From: Martelella mediterranea DSM 17316
GTDB taxonomy: Bacteria > Pseudomonadota > Alphaproteobacteria > Rhizobiales > Rhizobiaceae
NCBI RefSeq assembly: GCF_002043005.1
Contig: NZ_CP020330.1
Span: forward strand, 4,482,001-4,546,000
DNA: 64,000 nt
Reading direction: 5' to 3'
A program made the position numbers and the translations under genes. This document shows, piece after piece, positions 52,341 to 62,426 of this stretch; positions within the stretch are counted from its first letter, which is position 1, and each line of letters begins with the position of its first letter. The notes under the pieces were generated by a model. That model was not told the origin of the DNA. It worked only from the letters and a program-made list of their open reading frames with translations, and did not search any database.

Positions 52341-52652
52341 TTACTGTTCGATGCCGCTGTGTTCGGCGGCGATCTGCTCATGGTGCCGAATAACTTCCTT
52401 GATAATGAAATTCAGGAATGTCTCGGCAAAGTCGGGATCGAGGTCGGCGCTTTTCGCCAGAGCCCGAAGCCTCGAAATCTGCTGTTCCTCCCGCGCCGGA
52501 TCGGCTGGCGGAAGATCATGCTCGGCCTTCAGGTGCCCCACCGCCTTGGTGCAGCGGAACCGTTCGGCCAGGATATGCACCAGTGCGGCATCGAGATTGT
52601 CGATCGACTGGCGGTATTGCAGAAGCTGCTGGCGGATTTCAGTGTCGTTCAT
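52341..52652 (-). CDS. Chorismate mutase (AroQ type)
   Basis: The enzyme turns chorismate into prephenate for phenylalanine and tyrosine synthesis. The 103-residue helical protein has the AroQ pattern: LLQYRQSIDNLDAALVHILA, with Arg in helix 1, then FRCTKAVGHLKAEHDLPPAD, AREEQQISRL and FLNFIIKEVIRHHE. It lies directly between ffh and rpsP, an order conserved in rhizobia. Its ATG abuts the ffh stop. Confidence 0.92.
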   Translation of the reverse strand: MNDTEIRQQLLQYRQSIDNLDAALVHILAERFRCTKAVGHLKAEHDLPPADPAREEQQISRLRALAKSADLDPDFAETFLNFIIKEVIRHHEQIAAEHSGIEQ

Positions 52653-54185
52653 TTATTTCTTCCCCTTGCCGAAACCGCCGAGCCCCGGAAGCTTCGGCCC
52701 GCCAAGGCCAGGAAGCCCGCCAGGCATGCCGCCGCCGAGACTGCCGGCCTGCTTCTGCAGTTCGGCAAGCTGGTTGGCGTCGAGCTTGGAAAGGTCGGGC
52801 ATGCCGCCCATTCCGCCCGGAAGGCCGCCCGGCATGCCACCGCCGCCACCGAGCATGCTCATCATCTGCTTCATCTTGCCTTTGCCCTTGCCGCCCATGG
52901 CCTTCATCATGTCGGCCATCTGGCGGTGCATCTTCAAAAGCTTGTTGATGTCGGCGGCAGACGTGCCGGAGCCGGCGGCGATGCGCTTCTTGCGCGAATT
53001 CTTCAAAACGTCCGGATGGGCGCGCTCATATCTGGTCATCGACGAGATGATCGCGAGCTGGCGCTTGAACACGCTGTCGTCCATGCCGGCGGCCGCCAGC
53101 TTGTCCTTCATGCCGCCCATGCCCGGCATCATACCCATGATGCCGCCCATGCCGCCCATATTCTGCATCTGCTTCAGCTGTTCGGCCATGTCGTTGAGGT
53201 CGAACTTGCCCTTGGCCATTTTCTCGGCCATGGCGCGGGCCTTGTCGGCGTCGATCGTCTCGGCGGCCTTTTCCACCAGCGAGACGATATCGCCCATGCC
53301 GAGAATGCGATCGGCGATGCGCTTGGGGTGGAACTCCTCCAGCGCATCCATCTTTTCGCCGGTGCCGATCAGCTTGATCGGCTTGCCGGTGACCGCGCGC
53401 ATCGAAAGCGCAGCGCCACCGCGACCGTCGCCATCCATGCGGGTCAGCACCAGGCCGGTAATGCCGACGCGGCTATCGAAATTACGCGCCAGATTGACGG
53501 CGTCCTGGCCGGTGAGACTATCGGCCACAAGCAGGATTTCATGCGGGTTCGAGACCTTGCGGATATCCGCCATCTCGACCATCAGCGGCTCGTCGATATG
53601 GGTGCGGCCGGCGGTATCGAGGATGACGACGTCGTGGCCGCCGAGCTTCGCCGCCTGCACCGCGCGCTTGGCGATCGCGACCGGGTCCTGGCCCTTGATC
53701 ACCGGCAGCGTGTCGACCTTGGTCTGCTCGCCGATCTGCTTCAGCTGCTCCTGCGCCGCGGGCCGGCGGGTGTCGAGCGAGGCCATCAGCACGCGCTTGC
53801 GGTCGCGGTTCGTCAGCCTTGCGGCGATCTTGCCCGTCGTCGTGGTCTTGCCCGAGCCCTGCAGGCCGACCATCATGATCACGACCGGCGACGGCGCGTT
53901 GAGATCGATGGTGACGCCCTCGGCGCCCAGCATCTCGACCAGTTCGTCATGCACGATCTTGACGACCATCTGGCCGGGCTTGATCGATTTCAGAACATCC
54001 GCGCCAACGGCCTTTTCCTTCACCTTCGCGGTGAAGTCGCGCACCACTTCCAGCGCGACGTCGGCCTCCAGCAGGGCGCGCCGAACCTCGCGCAGGGCCG
54101 CCGAAACATCGGCTTCCGAAAGCGCGCCGCGTCCGGTCAGTCCCTTGAGGACGGAACCAAGGCGGTCCTGGAGGTTTTCAAACAT
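52653..54185 (-). CDS. ffh: Signal recognition particle protein Ffh
   Basis: Ffh binds 4.5S RNA and signal peptides and works with FtsY to target membrane proteins. The 510-residue protein has the N domain (1 to about 90), the GTPase with GLQGSGKTTTTGKIAARL, DTAGRTHIDE and LTRMDGDGRGG, and a Met-rich M domain. The M domain carries GSGTSAADINKLLKMHRQM, the RNA-binding part, and the GGMGGIMGMMPGMGG finger loop. The C-terminus is a Gly/Met/Pro-rich tail. The partner gene ftsY is also in the window at 60877. Confidence 0.98.
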   Translation of the reverse strand: MFENLQDRLGSVLKGLTGRGALSEADVSAALREVRRALLEADVALEVVRDFTAKVKEKAVGADVLKSIKPGQMVVKIVHDELVEMLGAEGVTIDLNAPSPVVIMMVGLQGSGKTTTTGKIAARLTNRDRKRVLMASLDTRRPAAQEQLKQIGEQTKVDTLPVIKGQDPVAIAKRAVQAAKLGGHDVVILDTAGRTHIDEPLMVEMADIRKVSNPHEILLVADSLTGQDAVNLARNFDSRVGITGLVLTRMDGDGRGGAALSMRAVTGKPIKLIGTGEKMDALEEFHPKRIADRILGMGDIVSLVEKAAETIDADKARAMAEKMAKGKFDLNDMAEQLKQMQNMGGMGGIMGMMPGMGGMKDKLAAAGMDDSVFKRQLAIISSMTRYERAHPDVLKNSRKKRIAAGSGTSAADINKLLKMHRQMADMMKAMGGKGKGKMKQMMSMLGGGGGMPGGLPGGMGGMPDLSKLDANQLAELQKQAGSLGGGMPGGLPGLGGPKLPGLGGFGKGKK

Positions 54186-54510
54186 GGCCCATTCCCCTTT
54201 CGTTTCGGCTTGTCGTCAGGTCGAAACGTTGGCACAGCAGCCGGCAAATACAAGACGCAAAGCAAAAATCCATCCGAGGGCGCATCGCGCTGTCGGATGT
54301 TGACCTCCGGGCTCTCTTTATACCTTTGCGGGCCCCGGTCGGCTGCTGAACGTCTTGCTGTCAGCTGATTGAGGCGGATAAACAGGAAGATTGCGGCAAA
54401 GTCAAGCCTGCCCCGGCGACCGCCCCCATGGAACTTTCCTCGGCCCAACCGCATATAACGGTATCGACAATGCATCCGGGCGCTCCCGGCGAAGAAAGGT
54501 CAAGGGCTCC
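54186..54510. other. Intergenic region between divergent ffh and hydrolase genes
   Basis: This 325-bp region must hold the promoters of ffh (minus strand) and of the gene at 54511 (plus strand). I see no convincing consensus promoter, hairpin, repeat or small gene in it. Confidence 0.4.
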
Positions 54511-55533
54511 ATGATCCCGGTCAGAACCGTCTTACAGTCAAAGAACCGCTATTACACCGGCCCCAAAAGCGATCATTTCGACGGAAAACTGTTCTTCAAT
54601 CCCGACGGCATGAACCCGCCCGGCTTTCGCGAAGTCATCAAATGGCAGATCAACAACAAGAAGTCGCTCTGGCCGAAGCAGGTCGAATGTGCGTTCACGC
54701 CGGCGAAGCCGGATGAACGGGTGACGGGCGACGCCATGCGGGTCACCATGATCGGCCATGCCACGCTGCTGATTCAGGTTGCCGGAATCAATATCCTCAC
54801 CGACCCGATCTATACCGAACGGGCAAGCCCGTTCGAGGTCGCCGGCCCCAAGCGGGTGTGCGCCCCCGGCATTCCCTTCGAGGACCTGCCGCCGATCGAC
54901 GTCGCGCTGGTCACGCACAACCATTACGACCACCTAAGCCTGCCGACGCTCGCCCGGCTGCACGAAGCCCACAAGCCGCGCATCGTCACGCCGCTTGGCA
55001 ATGACACGATCATCCGCTCCAAGGTCCGCGAGGCCGATATCACCGTGCTCGACTGGGGCGCGCAGGCGCCGCTTCCGGGCGGCCTCAGGGTCTTTGCCGA
55101 GCCCTGTCACCACTGGTCCGCGCGCGGGGTCGCCGACCGGCGCATGGCGCTCTGGGCCGCCTTCGTGATCGAGACGCCGGCCGGGCTGATCTACCATATC
55201 GGCGACACCGGCTTTCACGAGGGCCGCAATTACGAGGCGGCGGCAAAGAAATACGGCGGCTTCCGGCTCGCCAACCTGCCGATCGGCGCCTATGAGCCGC
55301 GCTACTTCATGAAGAACGAGCATCAGGATCCGGTCGAGGCCGTCAGCGGCTACGAGCTCTGCAACGCGGCTTACGCCTGCGGCCACCATTTCGGCACATT
55401 CCAGCTCACCGACGAAGGACGGGACGATCCGGTCAAGCTGCTGAAATCAGCCCTTGCGGATGCCGGCATTGCCGAAGACAAGTTCCGCCCGCTCGAACCG
55501 GGCGAGGCCTTCGACGTGCCGGAGACCGACTAA
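54511..55533 (+). CDS. Metallo-beta-lactamase-fold hydrolase (NAPE-PLD/UlaG-like)
   Basis: The 340-residue protein has the metal-binding motif H-N-H-Y-D-H in LVTHNHYDHLSL. Further metal ligands are in FAEPCHHWSARG, YHIGDTGFHEG and CGHHFGTFQLTDEG. The overall pattern matches bacterial relatives of N-acyl-phosphatidylethanolamine phospholipase D, which cleave phosphodiester bonds in lipids. No signal peptide was seen. ATG 54511 is the first Met in frame with a purine-rich upstream site. Its 3' end meets the alkD-like gene with 2 bp between stops. Confidence 0.88.
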   Translation: MIPVRTVLQSKNRYYTGPKSDHFDGKLFFNPDGMNPPGFREVIKWQINNKKSLWPKQVECAFTPAKPDERVTGDAMRVTMIGHATLLIQVAGINILTDPIYTERASPFEVAGPKRVCAPGIPFEDLPPIDVALVTHNHYDHLSLPTLARLHEAHKPRIVTPLGNDTIIRSKVREADITVLDWGAQAPLPGGLRVFAEPCHHWSARGVADRRMALWAAFVIETPAGLIYHIGDTGFHEGRNYEAAAKKYGGFRLANLPIGAYEPRYFMKNEHQDPVEAVSGYELCNAAYACGHHFGTFQLTDEGRDDPVKLLKSALADAGIAEDKFRPLEPGEAFDVPETD

Positions 55534-55535
55534 GA

Positions 55536-56225
55536 TCAGCCCTTCAGCCGCGCCAGCCGTTTCGGGTCGCTGAGATATTTCACCGCGTCGCGGCCGATCC
55601 AGCGGCGAGTTCTGTCCTCCGAGCCCGCCAGCTTTTCGGCTAGCGCGAGGGCGGCGGCATGGCAGGGCCTGTTCCGCATGCCGATGTTGCGCAGCGCCCA
55701 GTTCACGGCCTTCTTCACGAAATTCCGGTCGTCACCGGCATGGGCCTCGATCAGCGGCAGGAAGGCGATGAAGGTTTCATCCGGCTCGCTCTTGCAGTGA
55801 ACGGCCGCGCCCGCGACCATGGCGAAGGCCGTGCGGCGCGCGAATTCCCGGTCGTCGGCCGCAAACCGCGCGATCAGCGCCGGATCAAGCCCGGCCTCCA
55901 CGAACAGGTCGGCGGCCATATCGACCATCTCCCAGGAGGTGAAATCACCGGCGAGCGCGAACATCTCGTCCGGCTTCAGCCTCTCGGGATCGAATGTGAG
56001 CAGCGCCAGCAGCTTCGCCTCGCGCACCGGGCTTTGCCACAGCGCGACGGCCCGCCCGTGTTCGACGCCGATCTCGCGGGCGATCTGCCGCAGGGCCGGA
56101 TTGGAAAGCCCGATGGCGTGTTCCGTCCGGATGCCGACGCGGTCCATGCCCGCAATCAGCGCCGGATCGGCGCTTGCCTCCAGAGCGGCCAGGACGGCAT
56201 CCGCCGAGGAATTACGTGACAGCAT
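55536..56225 (-). CDS. DNA alkylation repair protein (AlkD/AlkC HEAT-repeat family)
   Basis: The 229-residue all-helical protein fits the AlkD-like family, with HAIGLSNPALRQIAREIGVE, WQSPVREAKLLALL, FTSWEMVDMAADLF and KKAVNWALRNIGMRNRPCHA. AlkD removes bulky or charged alkylated bases by a HEAT-like fold. FTSWEMVD contains the Trp-Asp elements near the catalytic region. It is downstream of, and on the same strand as, the EamA gene, with 22 bp between them. Confidence 0.88.
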   Translation of the reverse strand: MLSRNSSADAVLAALEASADPALIAGMDRVGIRTEHAIGLSNPALRQIAREIGVEHGRAVALWQSPVREAKLLALLTFDPERLKPDEMFALAGDFTSWEMVDMAADLFVEAGLDPALIARFAADDREFARRTAFAMVAGAAVHCKSEPDETFIAFLPLIEAHAGDDRNFVKKAVNWALRNIGMRNRPCHAAALALAEKLAGSEDRTRRWIGRDAVKYLSDPKRLARLKG

Positions 56226-56247
56226 CTGTAAACCTCCGATTCCAATC

Positions 56248-57147
56248 TCACCGGCCCGCCAGCGAGGCGCCCGTGGATGCCGCGATCTCCCGTTTCCTCA
56301 GGGCGTGTTCCCGCCAGATGGTGAAGAACCCGGCGCCGACCACGATCGCAGCCCCGGCCAGCATGTTCATCGTCAGCGTCTCGTTGAACAGCAGCACCCC
56401 GAAAAGCAGACCGTAGACAAGCTGCAGATAGATAAAAGACTGCACCGTGACCGCCTCGGTGATCGCAAGCGCACGGATGAGACAGTAGTGACCGGCAATC
56501 CCGGTAAAGCAGAGCGCCGTCAGCCAGAACCAGTCGACCGGCAGCATCTCTTCCCAGAAGAACGGCCCGATCAGGCTGGTCACGACCATGCCCACAACGC
56601 CGGTGTAAAACAGGCTGACATCGGCGCTGTCATAACGGCCGGCGAGCCGCGTCAACAGCGAGTAGAGCGCAAAGACGCAACAACTCGCCACCGGGATCAG
56701 CGTTGCCAGCGAAAACCGTTCGCCCAGCGGATCGATGATGATCATCACCCCCACAAGCCCGCTGATGATCGCCAGCCAGCGCCGCCAGCCGACCCTTTCG
56801 CCCAGGATCGGCACCGACAGCAGCGCCACGACGAGCGGGGCCGCCATGAAGATCGCCTGGCTCTGCGCCAGGCCGACGATCGAGAAGGAGAAGATCGCGA
56901 TCAGGATCTGGGTGATCAGCAGCAGGCTCCGCACGATCTGGAGACCGAGATGATCCGTCCGGATCGCGGCGGCAAAGCCGCCCGGCCGGCGCGCCGCCAG
57001 CACCATGACGAAGCCCGCAAACGCCCAGAACCGCACCATGGCGATGAAGAACGGCGAATAAAGCGGGCCGAGATGGCGCGTGATCGCATCCTGCGCGGAA
57101 AAGATCGTGACCGCCGCGAAGGCCAGCAGAATGCCCGAGACTTTCAT
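56248..57147 (-). CDS. EamA/DMT family transporter
   Basis: The 299-residue membrane protein has two EamA repeats and about ten helices. It starts MKVSGILLAFAAVTIFSAQD, and the repeats are seen as IVGLAQSQAIFMAAPLVVAL (first) and YLQLVYGLLFGVLLFNETLT (second). Members export amino acids, metabolites or drugs; a substrate cannot be named. The C-terminal end is a basic cytoplasmic tail. Confidence 0.88.
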   Translation of the reverse strand: MKVSGILLAFAAVTIFSAQDAITRHLGPLYSPFFIAMVRFWAFAGFVMVLAARRPGGFAAAIRTDHLGLQIVRSLLLITQILIAIFSFSIVGLAQSQAIFMAAPLVVALLSVPILGERVGWRRWLAIISGLVGVMIIIDPLGERFSLATLIPVASCCVFALYSLLTRLAGRYDSADVSLFYTGVVGMVVTSLIGPFFWEEMLPVDWFWLTALCFTGIAGHYCLIRALAITEAVTVQSFIYLQLVYGLLFGVLLFNETLTMNMLAGAAIVVGAGFFTIWREHALRKREIAASTGASLAGR

Positions 57148-57450
57148 GCCGGCATTCCGGCGCTTCGCCCGGGCGTGTATGCGCAGGCGCTGCGCGCCGG
57201 GACTGGCGGGTTCGTCGAACCGGAATGGCGAATGGGCATGGTGAGCGGACTTTCGAAGGCGGTGCGGCCCGCAATAGCGGCGCAGCGCAGTATGTTATCG
57301 CTGAACCTAATCACGAAACACCGCCTTGGCAAAGGCCGGCGATGGCCCATGCGGTTCCGTCGGCGGATTTTTCCGGGCTTCACCGCCAAGACTGGTGACG
57401 GCGCGCCGATATGCCCATATAAGACCGCATGACTGACAGGAGTGCCGGGC
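57148..57450. other. Intergenic region before dapF
   Basis: This 303-bp region separates the divergent EamA and dapF genes. It ends with the ribosome site AGGAG 8 nt before the dapF ATG. I recognise no other gene, repeat or clear promoter in it. Confidence 0.4.
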
Positions 57451-58326
57451 ATGAACGACCGCGAACACTGGGCGCCGCTGACGCGCATGAACGGGCTTGG
57501 CAACAAGATCCTGGTGATCGACATGCGCGGGCGGACCGACAAGGTCACCCCGCAGGCCGCCATCCGCCTCAACGCCCATCCCGACACCGCCTTCGACCAG
57601 ATCATGGCGCTTTACGACCCGCGCGAGGATGCCCCCGACGGCTGGATCGACATCCTGAACTCCGACGGATCGATGGCCCAGGCCTGCGGCAACGGCACAC
57701 GCTGCGTCGTCGACTATCTGTTTTCCGCTGACGGGCGCAGCCATTTCGATTTCCGCACGATTGCCGGCGCGCTCGTCGCCGACCGGTTCGAGGACGGGCG
57801 GATTTCGGTGGACATGGGACCGCCGGAATTCGCATGGGAAAAAATTCCTCTCTCCGGCTCGCCCGGCGACACCAAGCATATCGCGCTCTCCGAGCCCTTC
57901 GAGCCCGACCCAGCACTGCAGCGCTTTTCGGCGGCCTCCATGGGCAACCCCCATGCCGTGTTCTTCGTGCCGCGCGATGTCGACAGCTACGATCTCCTCG
58001 CCTTCGGCCCGCGCTACGAACATCATCCGATGTTTCCCGAGCGCGCCAATATCTCGCTGGCGCAGGTCACCTCGCCGTCCTCGCTGTCGCTGAAGACCTT
58101 CGAACGCGGCGCCGGCCTGACGCTTGCCTGCGGCTCCGCCGCCTGCGCCGCCGCCGTCACCGCCGCGCGCACCGGCCGCACCGGCCGCAAGGTCTCGGTC
58201 TACGTCCCGGCGGGCGCGCTTGAGATCGACTGGCGCGAGGACGACGACCACGTCATCATGACGGGGCCGGCGGAACATGAATGGTCGGGAAGAGTGGACC
58301 CCAACACGGGAGAATGGGAACGTTGA
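57451..58326 (+). CDS. dapF: Diaminopimelate epimerase
   Basis: DapF converts LL- to meso-diaminopimelate for lysine and peptidoglycan. The 291-residue protein has both catalytic cysteines: Cys79 in QACGNGTRC and Cys227 in TLACGSAAC. The start [15 protein letters not shown] is typical. ATG 57451 was preferred to GTG 57442 because AGGAG overlaps that GTG and lies 8 nt from the ATG. In many rhizobia dapF is next to mtaB; here two unknown genes lie between them. Confidence 0.97.
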   Translation: MNDREHWAPLTRMNGLGNKILVIDMRGRTDKVTPQAAIRLNAHPDTAFDQIMALYDPREDAPDGWIDILNSDGSMAQACGNGTRCVVDYLFSADGRSHFDFRTIAGALVADRFEDGRISVDMGPPEFAWEKIPLSGSPGDTKHIALSEPFEPDPALQRFSAASMGNPHAVFFVPRDVDSYDLLAFGPRYEHHPMFPERANISLAQVTSPSSLSLKTFERGAGLTLACGSAACAAAVTAARTGRTGRKVSVYVPAGALEIDWREDDDHVIMTGPAEHEWSGRVDPNTGEWER

Positions 58327-58400
58327 GTTTTTCTTCGTTGGGAAACGCGCTTAACAGCACCCCAGAGTTGTATTAAGCTTACCTCCGCGAGGGGGATCCA

Positions 58401-58928
58401 ATGGCCACAGCATCCAATGACGGTCATTCAGGACTGCAGAGAAAGTGGCATCACCGGCTGACAGCACCGATACGCCAATTCTATAGCAACCCTTCCCGTC
58501 CCCAACTGGCTTTTTTCTGGCTCAATTTCGTATTGCCTGCCGGCTTTTATCTACTCGTGTCCGGCACGGTCCATTCGGTAGCCTTTTTTACCTACACCTT
58601 CTTCAAATATCCCTATGAACCGAGCTCCGCCCTCCAGATGGCCGCGATTGCCAATCTGGTACTCAAACTGATCTTCTTTCTCGGCATTGAGGTAGCCAAC
58701 CTCTATGCGATGCGGCGCTTTCGCAGAAGCAGGCTGGCCTTTCTCGCCGCCTTCGTCTTGAACCCGCTTGCCCTGCCCACAGGCATGACGGCCTTCCTGC
58801 CTGCCCTTCTCAGCATTCTCCCCACATGGTCCGATATCGTGACTGAAGGGCTTTCTCTGGCACGCACCGGCGCAATTTCACCCTCCTCACTCTTGCTGCT
58901 GGTCCTCACCGGCCAGCCCGTCCTGTGA
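58401..58928 (+). CDS. Unknown membrane protein, first of a tandem pair
   Basis: The 175-residue protein has three or four hydrophobic segments (about 38-60, 80-105, 115-140 and the C-terminal end) and a basic N-terminus. No known family was recognised. It shares with the next gene product the pattern FFW-x-NF-x2-PA near residue 38, L-x2-M-x-RF, and N-x-LALP-x-G-x4-LP-x-L near 120. The two are thus paralogues. GGGGGA lies upstream of ATG 58401. The gene is inserted between dapF and mtaB, and its base composition appears somewhat less GC-rich than its neighbours. Confidence 0.75.
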   Translation: MATASNDGHSGLQRKWHHRLTAPIRQFYSNPSRPQLAFFWLNFVLPAGFYLLVSGTVHSVAFFTYTFFKYPYEPSSALQMAAIANLVLKLIFFLGIEVANLYAMRRFRRSRLAFLAAFVLNPLALPTGMTAFLPALLSILPTWSDIVTEGLSLARTGAISPSSLLLLVLTGQPVL

Positions 58929-58938
58929 GGAAAGCGAG

Positions 58939-59451
58939 ATGGCAAGTCCTTCCGAACGCCTTGGTAATGCCCTGACAAAACGCTACCGGCGCATGCGCGG
59001 CGATAACGCATCACTGGCAGATGCTCTGCTTTCAAGATTGCAGCAGGCGGACCCTGCGCTGAAGGCATTTTTCTGGATCAATTTCATAGTGCCGGCGGCC
59101 TACAGATTCTATATCAGCAAGCTCGGTCTCTGGAGCCAGTCGGCAGTCATTGCCCCGTTCAGGCAGGGCCTTGAAAACGGAACATATACATGGGCCGACA
59201 TCTATGCCGACCCGGCTCGGGCGTTCATGCTCAACTGGTTTCCACTTGAAGTGATGCTCACGTCATTTCTCGTACTGCAGGTTCTGAATGTACGCTGCAT
59301 GAAGCGGTTTTCTGAGCGCAGGCGGCTGTTTCAGCTTGTCCTTGCCAGCAATTTTCTTGCATTGCCCATCGGCAGTATCGGCATCTTGCCGGTTCTGCCG
59401 CGCCTACCCTTTGATCTTGCCACGTATGCCTTCCACCTCTTGCTGCTTTGA
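58939..59451 (+). CDS. Unknown membrane protein, second of a tandem pair
   Basis: The 170-residue protein has the same plan as the preceding one: a basic N-terminal helix region, KAFFWINFIVPAAYRFYIS at about 42-60, a middle hydrophobic segment LEVMLTSFLVLQVLNVRCMK, and NFLALPIGSIGILPVLPRL near 138. It starts 10 bp after the first gene, with GAGG upstream, so the pair is co-transcribed. No enzyme motif, lipobox or known domain was found. Function unknown. Confidence 0.75.
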   Translation: MASPSERLGNALTKRYRRMRGDNASLADALLSRLQQADPALKAFFWINFIVPAAYRFYISKLGLWSQSAVIAPFRQGLENGTYTWADIYADPARAFMLNWFPLEVMLTSFLVLQVLNVRCMKRFSERRRLFQLVLASNFLALPIGSIGILPVLPRLPFDLATYAFHLLLL

Positions 59452-59514
59452 AGGACGCCCTTTCATTTCGCGGCCCGTTAGGCCATATAGCGGGCAAACC
59501 GGAATCCGAGAATT

Positions 59515-60777
59515 ATGACCGTCCGTACCCTGACATTCGGCTGCAGGCTGAACACCTATGAGAGCGAAGTCATGCTCAAGGCCGCGACCGAGGCCGGGCT
59601 TGAGGATGCGATCCTGGTGAATACCTGCGCGGTGACCGGCGAGGCCGTGCGCCAGGCGCGGCAGGCGATCCGCAGGGCGCGGCGGGAAAACCCGTCCACC
59701 CGCATCGTCGTCACCGGCTGCGCTGCACAGACCGAGAAGGAGACCTTCGCGCGGATGCCGGAGGTCGATGCGGTGCTCGGCAACGCCGAAAAGCTCGAGG
59801 CCCGGCACTATCGCGACCTGCCCGATTTCGGCGTTTCGGCAGAAGAGAAGCTGATCGTCAACGACATCATGAGCGTGCTCGATACCGCGCCGCAGATGGT
59901 GGAAAGCATTGATGGCCATGTGCGCGCCTTCCTGCAGGTGCAGAACGGCTGCGACCACCGCTGCACCTTCTGCATCATCCCCTATGGCCGCGGCAATTCG
60001 CGTTCCGTGCCGATGGGCGCGGTGATCGACCAGGCCCGCACGCTTGCCGAACAGGGCTATCGCGAAGTGGTGCTGACCGGGGTCGACGCCACCTCCTATG
60101 GCGCGGACCTGCCCGGCGAGCCGACGCTCGGCCTGCTGGCGAAGACGCTGTTGAAACAGGTGCCGGAGATTGCCCGCCTCAGGCTGTCGTCGATCGACAG
60201 CATCGAGATCGATCGGCATCTGCTCGATCTTCTGGCCGACGAGCCGCGCTTCATGCCGCATCTGCATCTCTCGCTCCAGCACGGCGACGACCTGATCCTG
60301 AAGCGGATGAAGCGGCGGCATCTGTCGGCCGACGCGCTGGCCTTCATCGCCAGGGCGCGGGAACTGCGCCCAGGCATCGCCTTCGGCGCGGATTTCATCG
60401 CCGGCTTCCCGACCGAAACCGAGACGCATTTCGACAATCTGGTGCGCTTTGCCGAGGAAGCCGATATCGCCCAGCTTCACGTCTTCCCCTATAGCCCCCG
60501 CCCCGGCACGCCGGCCGCCCGTATGCCGCAGCTCGACCGGGCGCTGGTGAAGGAACGGGCGCGGCTTCTGCGCGAAACCGGCGCGCGGCTGAAGGCGCGG
60601 CACCTCGCCGACATGATCGGCAAAAGGGAAACCGTGCTCACCGAACGCGGCGAGAACGGCCATACCGAAAATTTCGCGCCGGTCGCCACCCCCGGCCTTG
60701 AACCGGGCCGGTTCGTGACGGCCCGCATCACCGGCCATGACGGCAAGCGGCTGATGGCGGATTTCAGCCCCGCCTGA
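59515..60777 (+). CDS. mtaB: tRNA threonylcarbamoyladenosine methylthiotransferase MtaB
   Basis: MtaB adds a methylthio group to t6A37 of ANN-decoding tRNAs. The 420-residue protein has an N-terminal MTTase domain (FGCRLNTYES, VNTCAVTGEA and VTGCAAQTE supply three Cys for one cluster). The radical SAM motif is in QNGCDHRCTFCIIPYGRG, and a C-terminal TRAM-like part follows. The closely related MiaB is excluded by the Cys spacing and the TFGCRLN start. It is followed by ftsY, as in other rhizobia. Confidence 0.93.
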   Translation: MTVRTLTFGCRLNTYESEVMLKAATEAGLEDAILVNTCAVTGEAVRQARQAIRRARRENPSTRIVVTGCAAQTEKETFARMPEVDAVLGNAEKLEARHYRDLPDFGVSAEEKLIVNDIMSVLDTAPQMVESIDGHVRAFLQVQNGCDHRCTFCIIPYGRGNSRSVPMGAVIDQARTLAEQGYREVVLTGVDATSYGADLPGEPTLGLLAKTLLKQVPEIARLRLSSIDSIEIDRHLLDLLADEPRFMPHLHLSLQHGDDLILKRMKRRHLSADALAFIARARELRPGIAFGADFIAGFPTETETHFDNLVRFAEEADIAQLHVFPYSPRPGTPAARMPQLDRALVKERARLLRETGARLKARHLADMIGKRETVLTERGENGHTENFAPVATPGLEPGRFVTARITGHDGKRLMADFSPA

Positions 60778-60876
60778 TAAGGCTTTTGGCCGCCCCGCGT
60801 TGACAAGCCTCCGTCGCAGCACGGATATAGGGGCAATGCGGGCGCGCCGGCTTGAAACAAACAGGAAAATATTCCC

Positions 60877-62322
60877 ATGGCCCTTGGCTTCATGAAAAAC
60901 GTCTTCACCTTCGGCAGGAAACAGGCCGCCGAGGAGAGCAAGCCGGAAGACGCAATCGCGCCAAGCGAAGCGGAAGCGGTTACCGCCGGCGAAGACGCCG
61001 AGGCCGCTCCTGCCGAAGAAACGCCCGTTGCGACCGAAACGCTCGCCGAGGCGAAGAGCGCCGATCCCTGGGACGATGACAGCATTGTCGGCGGCGTGGT
61101 CGGCCCGGGCAGCAAGCCGCAGCAAGAGGCGGAGAACGAAGCCGAGGCGTTGCCCGCCGCCGAGACGCATGAGGCCGAGCCGGAGCCGCGACCCGTTCCG
61201 GCCGAGGAGCCGGAGGAGACCGTCCCGGCCGAAGCAGCCTCCGCCGAGACTGCCGACGCGCCGAAGGCCGACAGCCCCGCCGAGCAGGAAAAGCCTGCGG
61301 AAGCGCCCGAACAGCCCGCGATCCGCAATCAGGGCTTCGAGATCGTCACCGGCCGGAAGGCCGAAGCCCCCGCCCCGCAACCCACAAAACGACAGACGTG
61401 GTTCCAGCGCCTGCGCGCCGGCCTGTTTCGTACCTCGCAACAGCTTTCCGGCCAGATCGCGGCCCTTTTCACCAAGCGCAAGCTCGACGAGGACGCGCTG
61501 GAGGAGCTGGAGGACCTCTTGATCCAGGCCGATCTCGGCGTCGAGACCGCGATGCGGATCACCGACACGCTGTCTTCAGAACGCTACGGCAAGGATGTCA
61601 GCGGCAATGACGTGGTGCGCATCATGGCAGGCGAGATCACCAAGGTGCTGACCCCGGTTGCCAAGCCGCTGCAACTCGACCTGTCCCACAAGCCGCATGT
61701 GATCCTCGTGGTCGGCGTCAACGGCACCGGCAAGACCACCACGATCGGTAAGCTGGCGGCAAAACTGACCCGCGCGGGCCTGAAGGTGACGCTCGGCGCC
61801 GGCGACACGTTTCGCGCGGCCGCGATCGAGCAGCTGAAAATCTGGTCGGAGCGCACCGGCGCGGAATTCGTGGGTACCAAACTGGGGGCGGATGCGGCGG
61901 GCCTTGCCTATGACGCCTTCAAGCGCGGCCAGGAAAACGGCTCCGATGTCGTGATCATCGACACCGCCGGCAGGCTGCAGAACAAGGCCGAGCTGATGGA
62001 CGAGCTTGCCAAGATCGTGCGCGTGCTCGGCAAGCTCGATCCCGACGCCCCGCATACGGTGCTGCAGACGCTCGACGCCACCACCGGCCAGAACGCCATG
62101 AACCAGGTCGAAATCTTCCGCAATATCGCCGGCGTTTCGGGGCTGGTGATGACCAAGCTCGACGGCACCGCGCGCGGCGGCATTCTGGTGGCGATCGCCG
62201 CCAAACACAAATTGCCGGTCTATTTCATCGGCGTCGGCGAGGGCATCGACGACCTCGAACCCTTCGAGGCCGCCGAATTCGCCGAGGCGATCGCCGGCCG
62301 ACAGGTGGAAGAGCAGGATTAA
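60877..62322 (+). CDS. ftsY: Signal recognition particle receptor FtsY
   Basis: FtsY is the membrane-associated SRP receptor GTPase. The 481-residue protein has a long acidic, Ala/Glu/Pro-rich N-terminal region (about 15-160) that mediates membrane contact. The N domain follows from about 170, and then the GTPase domain with [49 protein letters not shown] and [10 protein letters not shown]. Its partner Ffh is encoded at 52653. The upstream stretch after mtaB is 99 bp and probably carries its promoter. Confidence 0.97.
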   Translation: MALGFMKNVFTFGRKQAAEESKPEDAIAPSEAEAVTAGEDAEAAPAEETPVATETLAEAKSADPWDDDSIVGGVVGPGSKPQQEAENEAEALPAAETHEAEPEPRPVPAEEPEETVPAEAASAETADAPKADSPAEQEKPAEAPEQPAIRNQGFEIVTGRKAEAPAPQPTKRQTWFQRLRAGLFRTSQQLSGQIAALFTKRKLDEDALEELEDLLIQADLGVETAMRITDTLSSERYGKDVSGNDVVRIMAGEITKVLTPVAKPLQLDLSHKPHVILVVGVNGTGKTTTIGKLAAKLTRAGLKVTLGAGDTFRAAAIEQLKIWSERTGAEFVGTKLGADAAGLAYDAFKRGQENGSDVVIIDTAGRLQNKAELMDELAKIVRVLGKLDPDAPHTVLQTLDATTGQNAMNQVEIFRNIAGVSGLVMTKLDGTARGGILVAIAAKHKLPVYFIGVGEGIDDLEPFEAAEFAEAIAGRQVEEQD

Positions 62323-62426
62323 GGCGTCGCTTTTCGTTCAACGCCCCGAAATTCGCCGCTTTTGGGGTTGATGAGACGCGGCCGACAGGCCACTTAGCAG
62401 ATCACGATCAAGAAACCGGCGGGACG

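Noticed and set aside
62323..62426. Terminator after ftsY (CCCC/GGGG inverted repeat)
   Set aside because: The pairing is short with a bulge and no T run follows, so I do not call it.
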